Shown piece by piece: positions 1-4,740 of a stretch of 5,352 nucleotides of DNA (positions are counted from its first letter, which is position 1; each line of letters begins with the position of its first letter). Source of the DNA: Bdellovibrionales bacterium (GTDB taxonomy: Bacteria > Bdellovibrionota > UBA2428); contig JAFEAR010000091.1 of NCBI GenBank assembly GCA_018266335.1, positions 1 to 5,352 on the forward strand. The letters run 5' to 3'. The notes below the pieces were generated by a model. The model saw nothing but the letters and a program-made list of their open reading frames with translations, ran no database searches and was not told the DNA's origin. Made by a program: the position numbers and the translations under genes.

Positions 1-108
1 CATCCACTCCACGCGGGCGCGCTCGAACCAGCGAAAATAACTCGCATGGTGCGCTACGGCCATGGCGTCGGTGTCTACATAGTCCACCTGAATTTTTACG
101 CTAAACAC
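1..108 (-). CDS. ybgC: YbgC/FadM-type acyl-CoA thioesterase, N-terminal fragment (3' end cut by window edge)
   Basis: This is the first 36 codons of a hotdog-fold thioesterase; the rest lies beyond the left edge. The visible protein carries the family's N-terminal signature: YVDTDA at residues 10-15, HHASY at 20-24 and FERARVEW at 28-35. By family knowledge Asp14 of the TDA motif is the catalytic carboxylate of YbgC/4-hydroxybenzoyl-CoA thioesterases, which hydrolyse acyl-CoA thioesters in the cytoplasm. E. coli YbgC has been linked to phospholipid metabolism and the Tol-Pal locus, but no tol genes are visible here. The start is GTG at 108-106, preceded by GGAG with 6 nt spacing. It overlaps the end of the upstream reductase gene by 8 nt, so it is the third gene of a minus-strand operon. 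The frame was read directly from the reverse complement. The family call is firm; the substrate is unknown. Confidence 0.87.
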   Translation of the reverse strand, partial: MFSVKIQVDYVDTDAMAVAHHASYFRWFERARVEWM

Positions 109-754
109 GGCGAGCTCCGCGCACCTTGTAGTGGCAGTAGATCTCATTTTTGAGGCGCTTCATTTTGACGAGTTCCAAAGGGGCCCACTGATCCAGGCCT
201 TCTCCGCCCACCATGGTGGGATTATCGCGTCCGCCCAGAACCCAGGGCGTGACGGTGACAAACATTTCCTGGATTAGCTTTTCGGCCATGAAGGTTGCGA
301 CGAGCTCTCCGCCGCCTTCCACTAACACACGATCTAAACCCGACGCCCTGAAGCGTGCCAAAATTTTGCGCGGCTCCACGATGTCCTCACCCGCTTCCAC
401 CACGAAGGCCCGGTCCCGCGCACTCGCCAGCGCCGCCGCAAAACCCCGCTTCGTGGTGAATACGAAACGAATCGTGTCCGGTGAGTTCCAAAACTCCATA
501 TCTGGATCGAGCACGCCGCTTGCCGTTACCACCGCGTTCACGGGCCGGTGGGCTTTACGACCCTTGACGGCCTTAGCGTAGATCGGTCGCGGCGATGCCC
601 GCAGTGTATTGGCCCCAACGACGACGACATCGCACTGGCGGCGCAGCACCATCATGAGTTCGCGATCCGCAGCCGTTCCCAGCATTTTGTGGGGCGTGCG
701 GTGATCGGCAATTTTGCCGTCAATGGTGGTCGCGAAGTTCGAAAAAACCCTCAC
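101..754 (-). CDS. Stand-alone RibD C-terminal-domain reductase (DHFR fold)
   Basis: A 217-residue protein made of a single RibD_C domain. The N-terminal strand has NFATTIDGKIA (6-16), a nucleotide-site segment VVVVGANT lies at 43-50 followed by RPIYA, LVEGGGELVATF spans 144-155, and TPWVLGG at 169-175 is the typical C-terminal motif. Family members reduce the ribosylamino group of a pyrimidine intermediate in riboflavin synthesis using NADPH. Here the N-terminal deaminase domain of bifunctional RibD is absent, so it resembles the separate fungal/archaeal-type reductases or an uncharacterised DHFR-like reductase. No other rib gene is visible, so riboflavin synthesis is not proven. The start is GTG at 754-752, overlapping the upstream stop as GTGA and preceded by GGAGG with 9 nt spacing. 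It is the middle gene of a minus-strand operon. The family call is strong; the exact substrate is open. Confidence 0.88.
   Translation of the reverse strand: MRVFSNFATTIDGKIADHRTPHKMLGTAADRELMMVLRRQCDVVVVGANTLRASPRPIYAKAVKGRKAHRPVNAVVTASGVLDPDMEFWNSPDTIRFVFTTKRGFAAALASARDRAFVVEAGEDIVEPRKILARFRASGLDRVLVEGGGELVATFMAEKLIQEMFVTVTPWVLGGRDNPTMVGGEGLDQWAPLELVKMKRLKNEIYCHYKVRGARRV
115..118 (-). promoter_or_regulatory. Shine-Dalgarno site of the thioesterase gene
   Basis: GGAG on the minus strand lies 6 nt before the GTG at 108-106, inside the last codons of the reductase gene. It supports the GTG start and translation coupled to the upstream gene. Confidence 0.6.
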
Positions 755-2286
755 AGATTATGGCCTCCGAGTTGCAGGCCGCGCATCATGGCCTGCTCGG
801 TATCCATGCCAAATTTGAAGGCTCGCGGAGCGAGGTCGACGCCCAGCCAACGCGCGGAGCGCTTGACCAAGTAGGAACTCAACACCAATTTCACGCGGGC
901 GTGGCGCGCTCCCTCCAGGTGACATGCGGGCGTCCCCGCGCCCACGAGCTGCGCGCCCGAGAGCACGAGGTCTGCACCTTCGTCGTCGAGAGCATTTTTA
1001 GAACGCTGCGCCGCCTGGCACATGGCCTTGCCAAGTTCCGTAGCCGAAATGTCCGTGCCCATGAGGGGATCCGCCGCATAGGGAATCGTGGTGAGCAAAC
1101 GCTCGCGCGTAACGGGACCCGTATCGAGACCCGACTTAACTGCGCCCATGTTCACGAAGGACACATCCGCAGCCGAAACTTTTTTGAGCGTATCGGCCAA
1201 CCATTGGGCCGTAGCGTTGCGATCGCGACTTGCTCCCACTTGCGCCACAACTTCGTCGGCCTCGGGGGCCACCGACTTATAAAGGTCATCGATTTTCTTC
1301 GCCAGCACCGTGTCGCGTGGCGAAGTGTCGTCGAGTTTTACGAATTCGTGCGATACAAAACTCCAGGGCGCATTGGCGGCCGTGCGCGCAAAAACCACGC
1401 GACTCAATCGCTCACCAAAGGCGCCCGGTTCAAAAATGGGCGCGCAGTGATTACGGTCCTCGCGATTTTCGTGCGTGTGCGCCTTAAGCATAGCCAAGTT
1501 CGCTGCGCCCAGTTCGCGGCACGCGTCGTCCAGTTGCTTAATGTCCGAGTCCCAATCCTGGTGGGTAATCCAAAAGATTTGTCGCTGCGAAGCGATTTGC
1601 TTCCACTCGGGCCAACGATTCTTAGTGGACATTTCCACGCGGTAGCCGGCTTTGACCGGATCCACCTCGCCCGGCGAGGGCGGCGTCGTCCAGCCAATGA
1701 ATTCAAATTCAGCTCCGGTGCGCGGTCCCCGGTAATGAAAGGAACGCTGCCAAAGCGGACGAACTTTGCCCGTAGGCGTGACGTTCGTTCCCACCCAAGA
1801 AATGCCCGAGAGCGAAATGAGTTCGTTGAGTTCGGCCACCGAGCGTTTGAGCTCGCCGTTGCCTAAAGAAGCGACATCAATGCCCATGTCCTTCAGAAAG
1901 GGCACGCAGGCCTTTTCGCCCGTCTTGCGGCAAGGCAGACCGCTCTTGCCCAGCGCATCGCCACCCATCACGGCAATAACGTCGGTGGTGAGATCGGCCT
2001 TGGCGTGTTCGTTTTTAATGTAACCCGCTAACCGAGCGTAGCCACCGCCCCGAACGGGGTCGCCCCGCAATTGTCCGTGCAGATCGCTCACAAACAGCAC
2101 CACCACCTTGCCGGGTCCACCCACCGCAGAGGCGACGGACGGAGCCACGGGGCCGGGAGCCGGAGCTTGCGCCGCCGGAACCGCCGGAGCCGGCGTAGGC
2201 TTGGGCGTGGGGGTTTGGGAACAGGCCGCAAGGCCCAGAAGAAGCGCGAAGAACTGCGTAACGTTTATCCGTGGAAGAATTTTCAT
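751..2286 (-). CDS. Lipoprotein of the 5'-nucleotidase/metallophosphoesterase family, atypical active site
   Basis: A 511-residue protein with a lipoprotein signal peptide: basic start MKILPR, hydrophobic core, and lipobox LAAC with the lipidated Cys at 22, followed by Ser, which fits outer-membrane sorting. A Pro/Ala-rich linker spans about 26-58. A calcineurin-like domain follows: SDLHG (67-71), GGDALG (108-113), GN (142-143), ITHQD (240-244) and AHTHE (269-273). The C-terminal part (about 350-450, with VNMGAVKSGL near 378-387) resembles the 5'-nucleotidase C-terminal domain that binds substrate in UshA-type enzymes. Metal ligands appear present, but GNHE(F)D has become GNGELK, so the catalytic His and Asp are missing. 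It may have altered or no nucleotidase activity. Start ATG 2286 is chosen because GTG 2295 lies inside the ribosome-binding site. It is the first gene of the minus-strand operon. The family is well supported; the function is unknown. Confidence 0.85.
   Translation of the reverse strand: MKILPRINVTQFFALLLGLAACSQTPTPKPTPAPAVPAAQAPAPGPVAPSVASAVGGPGKVVVLFVSDLHGQLRGDPVRGGGYARLAGYIKNEHAKADLTTDVIAVMGGDALGKSGLPCRKTGEKACVPFLKDMGIDVASLGNGELKRSVAELNELISLSGISWVGTNVTPTGKVRPLWQRSFHYRGPRTGAEFEFIGWTTPPSPGEVDPVKAGYRVEMSTKNRWPEWKQIASQRQIFWITHQDWDSDIKQLDDACRELGAANLAMLKAHTHENREDRNHCAPIFEPGAFGERLSRVVFARTAANAPWSFVSHEFVKLDDTSPRDTVLAKKIDDLYKSVAPEADEVVAQVGASRDRNATAQWLADTLKKVSAADVSFVNMGAVKSGLDTGPVTRERLLTTIPYAADPLMGTDISATELGKAMCQAAQRSKNALDDEGADLVLSGAQLVGAGTPACHLEGARHARVKLVLSSYLVKRSARWLGVDLAPRAFKFGMDTEQAMMRGLQLGGHNL
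764..768 (-). promoter_or_regulatory. Strong Shine-Dalgarno site of the RibD_C reductase gene
   Basis: GGAGG on the minus strand, 9 nt before the GTG start at 754. It lies inside the last codons of the lipoprotein gene. With the GTGA stop/start overlap it indicates translational coupling, and it decides in favour of GTG 754 as the start. Confidence 0.7.
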
Positions 2287-2303
2287 GCTAAACACCTCTT
2301 ACC
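2287..2303. other. 17-nt divergent junction between lipoprotein and pgsA starts
   Basis: This is the whole gap between the two divergent start codons. It carries the lipoprotein ribosome-binding site on the minus strand. On the plus strand the same bases read CACCTC (2293-2298), which resembles the anti-Shine-Dalgarno tail of 16S rRNA and offers no ribosome-binding site for pgsA. No complete promoter fits in it, so each gene's promoter must overlap the other gene. Confidence 0.8.
2293..2298 (-). promoter_or_regulatory. Shine-Dalgarno site that sets the lipoprotein start at ATG 2286
   Basis: GAGGTG on the minus strand matches the classic GGAGGTG complement of the 16S rRNA tail over six bases. 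Measured from its GAGG core, the spacing to the ATG at 2286-2284 is 8 nt. The alternative GTG at 2295-2293 is part of this site and therefore cannot be served by it. Confidence 0.65.
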
Positions 2304-2882
2304 ATGACCCGTAAGCGGCTTGTAAACCTGCCCAATGCGCTGACACTCTCTCGCATTGTTGTTTTGCCGCTCTTGGCCATCCTCATCGTCAAAGACGAGC
2401 GTTGGCTCGCCACTCTTGTCCTGGCTTTCGCCGGGTTCAGCGACATTCTGGATGGCTGGTACGCCCGCCATTATCGACAAGAATCGGCCTTAGGGAAACT
2501 CATGGATCCCGTTGCCGACAAGATTCTGCTCTGCGTCGTGGTTGTTTTTCTGGTCGCACGCGGCCATGAGCGCATGAGCCCCACTCTAGGCACGCTCCTT
2601 TTAGCCCGCGAGTTCCTCATTACGGGCCTGCGGGCCTTCGCCGCCTCGGCAGGACTGGTTTTCGGTGCGGGTCGCATGGGCAAAACCAAAGCCTTCTTTC
2701 AAATGATCGGCATGGGTAGCCTCATTGTGGGCAACACGTGGAAGCCCATCGAGAGCCTGGGCATTATTCCCGGCTACGAAATGGGCTTGGTGCTGCTGTG
2801 GATTTCCGTGGGCCTCAGCTACTGGAGCATGGTTCGTTACATGATCATGGTGGGCAAAGAACTTCGTACCAAAATCGAGTAA
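2304..2882 (+). CDS. pgsA: CDP-diacylglycerol--glycerol-3-phosphate 3-phosphatidyltransferase (PgsA)
   Basis: A 192-residue inner-membrane enzyme, close to the usual 180-200 residues. PgsA joins CDP-diacylglycerol and glycerol-3-phosphate to give phosphatidylglycerophosphate, the committed step to phosphatidylglycerol and cardiolipin. The CDP-alcohol phosphatidyltransferase signature is complete: D47..D50-G51..A54-R55, G64, D68 and D72, with the canonical spacing. The N-terminus has the typical NLPNALTLSR (8-17), and AREFLITGLR (101-110) and GKTKAFFQM (126-134) favour PgsA over related family members. Hydrophobic segments lie at about 18-29, 34-49, 74-85, 92-112, 131-143 and 160-180. ATG 2304 is the only reasonable start because an in-frame TAA lies at 2289-2291. 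No Shine-Dalgarno precedes it, so translation may be leaderless or use another cue. It heads a plus-strand cluster; phhA follows 11 nt downstream. Confidence 0.94.
   Translation: MTRKRLVNLPNALTLSRIVVLPLLAILIVKDERWLATLVLAFAGFSDILDGWYARHYRQESALGKLMDPVADKILLCVVVVFLVARGHERMSPTLGTLLLAREFLITGLRAFAASAGLVFGAGRMGKTKAFFQMIGMGSLIVGNTWKPIESLGIIPGYEMGLVLLWISVGLSYWSMVRYMIMVGKELRTKIE
2319..2346 (-). promoter_or_regulatory. Possible sigma70-type promoter for the minus-strand operon, inside pgsA
   Basis: On the minus strand GTGTCA (2346-2341, four of six matches to TTGACA) is followed after 16 nt by TACAAG (2324-2319, four of six matches to TATAAT). It would start transcription a short distance before ATG 2286. 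The promoter has to lie inside pgsA because only 17 nt separate the two start codons. The matches are weak and could be chance. Confidence 0.2.
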
Positions 2883-2893
2883 ACTCGTTTTTT
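2876..2893 (+). terminator. Small hairpin plus T6 between pgsA and phhA (possible weak terminator or attenuator)
   Basis: CGAG (2876-2879), loop TAAA (2880-2883) and CTCG (2884-2887) form a 4-bp stem, extendable to 5 bp by pairing T2880 with A2883. Six T residues follow at once (2888-2893), then the phhA ATG at 2894. The pgsA stop codon lies in the loop region. The layout is that of an intrinsic terminator, but the stem is short. It may instead be a U-rich leader that helps ribosomes bind phhA, which has no Shine-Dalgarno. Confidence 0.35.
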
Positions 2894-3661
2894 ATGGAGA
2901 CGACACAGTATTGTGAAGTCATTGACCGGCCCATCGAAAACGTCCCCGTGCCGGCCTACACCCAAGAGGAGCACGGCACCTGGGCGCTGCTGCTCGCCAA
3001 GCAACAAACTCTGACCCCCCAATTTGCTTGCCAGGAGTTCAACGAGGGTCTGCGCCGCATTAACTTTCCTAAGGACCGCTTGCCGCGTTTGCGCGATGTT
3101 AGCGCCGTCATCGAAAAACACACCGGCTGGAGACTTTTACGCGTAGACGGACTGGTGCACCCCAAAGAATTCTTCGCCCTGCTAGCGCGTAAGATATTTC
3201 CTTCGACCGATTTTATTCGGGCCCGTTCGGAGCTCGACTACACACCTGCGCCCGACATGTTCCACGACCTTTTCGGCCACACGCCCACACTAACTATTCC
3301 GGCCTTTACCGAATTCTTCGAAGCCTTCGGGCACTGCGCCGTTAACGCGCGGGAGCGCTACCCGGACGACCATCCCATTCAAAAGCAAATCGAAACCATT
3401 TATTGGTTCACGGTGGAGTTTGGCCTCATCAACACCCACCAGGGGGTGCGCGCCTATGGCTCGGGATCGACTTCCTCGCCACAGGAACTTGAATTCTGCG
3501 TGGGGCCCAAAGCGCGGCGCCATCCCTTCGTGATCGATAAAGTGGCCGTGCAACCCTACGATATTTGGCATTTGCAGGAAGACATTTTTGTCATCGAATC
3601 TTTCGAACAACTAGGTCTGGATTTTCGCAGCTGGGCCGCACGCAATGGAATTCTCACCTGA
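2894..3661 (+). CDS. phhA: Phenylalanine 4-hydroxylase
   Basis: A 255-residue cytoplasmic, iron- and tetrahydropterin-dependent monooxygenase that converts phenylalanine to tyrosine with O2. It matches the single-domain bacterial enzymes in length, without the regulatory domain of animal forms. Visible motifs are YTQEEHGTW (22-30), LDYTPAPDMFHDLFGH (114-129) with the iron ligands His124 and His129, and YWFTVEFGL (170-178) with the third ligand Glu175. AYGSGSTSSPQE (187-198) corresponds to the conserved loop usually read AYGAGILSS.., and the C-terminal PYDIWHLQEDIFVIESFEQL is typical. ATG 2894 is chosen because upstream in-frame codons only mirror pgsA; the next Met is residue 122. There is no Shine-Dalgarno; a hairpin and T6 abut the ATG. 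No pterin dehydratase (phhB) is visible. The end overlaps the next gene by CTGA. Function is confidently assigned. Confidence 0.95.
   Translation: METTQYCEVIDRPIENVPVPAYTQEEHGTWALLLAKQQTLTPQFACQEFNEGLRRINFPKDRLPRLRDVSAVIEKHTGWRLLRVDGLVHPKEFFALLARKIFPSTDFIRARSELDYTPAPDMFHDLFGHTPTLTIPAFTEFFEAFGHCAVNARERYPDDHPIQKQIETIYWFTVEFGLINTHQGVRAYGSGSTSSPQELEFCVGPKARRHPFVIDKVAVQPYDIWHLQEDIFVIESFEQLGLDFRSWAARNGILT
3647..3650 (+). promoter_or_regulatory. Weak Shine-Dalgarno candidate for the CTG-started glycosyltransferase
   Basis: GGAA within the phhA 3' end lies 7 nt before CTG 3658. It is a poor match, but the spacing is right for the proposed CTG start and for re-initiation by ribosomes that end at the overlapping phhA TGA. 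Confidence 0.35.
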
Positions 3662-4722
3662 GCTACTTACTCATTAAATTGCGCGCCCTGGGCGACACTA
3701 TCCTAATGACCTCTAGCGTGGCCGCGCTTAAGGCCGCCGCCCCCAAGACCGACATTCACGTGCTGGTGCCCGCCCGCTGGGCACCCGTGTGGACCAACAA
3801 TCCGCACGTGGCGCGTGTGTGGAGCTGGGCGCCCGAGCGTTGGAATTCTCCGCGCTGGGGAAAAACGCGCGAACTCGCCGGGCTGGTCCCCCAACTGCGG
3901 CAAGAAAAATGGGACGCCACCATTAACTTTCATGCGAGCGGCACGAGCGCGCTTATTTCGCGCCTCGCGGGCGCGCGCCAGAGAGCACACCATTTTCACG
4001 GTCACCGCGTGAAGAATCGCTTTTCTACACTGAAAGTTCCCGGCAAGGGCGAACTCAAACCCATTCTCGAACGCGACCTCGATGCCCTCCGCGCACTGAA
4101 GCTTCCGCGCTTGCCGAAATTACCTCCGCCCACCGCGCTGTATGTGAGTCCACACGAAGTTAAAATGGCCACGGCTTACTTAGCCGAACGCGAATTGAAC
4201 GGCCCCCTCCTAACGCTTGGCCTGGGCGCCAGTCGCCCCACCAAAATTTGGCCCATCAGTTATTTTGCCGAAGTTGCCGAGCGCTGGATTCGCGAAACCA
4301 AGGGTTCCGTGCTCGCGCTCGGGGCCCCCAACGAAAAACACCTGACCGAAGAGCTACGGCGCCTGGTGCCCACACGCCAATTGCAAACGGAACTTAATCT
4401 ACCTTTGCGCGAACTCTTTGCCGTCCTCGCACAATCCAAAGTTTTTGTGGGCAACGACTCGGGTCCCAAACACGCTGCGGTGGCGCTCGGCGTCCCCACA
4501 CTGACGCTCTTCGGCCCCGAAAACCCCTTCGAGTGGCATCCCTACGATTTAAAGCAACATCCGGTAATTTTCCGCGAAGGACTAGAGTGCCGCACCGAAG
4601 TTTCGCCCAACGGAAAACGTTGGTGTGGTCTGCACGAGTGCACGGTCGAGAAGCATCGCTGCTTACGGGATATCTCGGCCAGCGAAGCCTACTCCGTAGC
4701 GCAGTCCCTGGTCTCGCTCTAA
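3658..4722 (+). CDS. Glycosyltransferase family 9 (ADP-heptose:LPS heptosyltransferase-like), probable CTG start
   Basis: A 354-residue GT-B enzyme if started at CTG 3658. Family members transfer heptose or related sugars to the LPS inner core at the cytoplasmic face of the inner membrane. The N-terminus SYLLIKLRALGDTIL (2-16) is the family's first beta strand plus the conserved GD. GLGASRPTKIWP (188-199), FVGNDSGPKHAA (263-274) and LFGPENPFEWHP (284-295) are the C-terminal-domain donor-site motifs. A Cys-rich tail (Cys311, 323, 328, 335) is common in this family. No ATG, GTG or TTG lies in frame between ATG 3565, deep inside phhA, and TTG 3679, which would remove most of the first strand. 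CTG 3658 forms a CTGA overlap with the phhA stop. The family is firm; the sugar and acceptor, and thus WaaC, WaaF or WaaQ identity, cannot be told. Confidence 0.88.
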   Translation: MSYLLIKLRALGDTILMTSSVAALKAAAPKTDIHVLVPARWAPVWTNNPHVARVWSWAPERWNSPRWGKTRELAGLVPQLRQEKWDATINFHASGTSALISRLAGARQRAHHFHGHRVKNRFSTLKVPGKGELKPILERDLDALRALKLPRLPKLPPPTALYVSPHEVKMATAYLAERELNGPLLTLGLGASRPTKIWPISYFAEVAERWIRETKGSVLALGAPNEKHLTEELRRLVPTRQLQTELNLPLRELFAVLAQSKVFVGNDSGPKHAAVALGVPTLTLFGPENPFEWHPYDLKQHPVIFREGLECRTEVSPNGKRWCGLHECTVEKHRCLRDISASEAYSVAQSLVSL

Positions 4723-4740
4723 CCAAACTCTCGAGCGCAT

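Noticed and set aside
760..1866. Long plus-strand open frame (368 codons) opposite the lipoprotein gene
   Set aside because: It is antisense to a gene with clear domains, has a His/Arg-rich composition typical of a GC-rich shadow frame, and shows no recognisable motif or ribosome-binding site.
2264..2294. Promoter for pgsA (TTTATC, 19-nt spacer, TAAACA)
   Set aside because: Only three of six bases match in each hexamer and the spacing is long; not better than chance.
2287..2295. GTG 2295 as the lipoprotein start
   Set aside because: The GTG is itself part of the Shine-Dalgarno GAGGTG; ATG 2286 has correct spacing and gives a standard MKILPR signal-peptide start.
2738..2893. 52-codon N-terminal extension of phenylalanine hydroxylase
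   Set aside because: It overlaps pgsA by 145 nt, mirrors pgsA codons in another frame, and does not resemble bacterial hydroxylase N-termini; ATG 2894 fits the family length.
3290..3610. Minus-strand open frame inside phhA
   Set aside because: Antisense shadow of the conserved hydroxylase core; no independent coding evidence.
3565..3657. ATG 3565 as the glycosyltransferase start
   Set aside because: It would add 31 residues read out of frame within conserved phhA codons, ahead of a family N-terminus that already begins at CTG 3658.
3703..4005. Minus-strand open frame inside the glycosyltransferase
   Set aside because: Shadow frame of a well-supported gene, without motifs or a ribosome-binding site.
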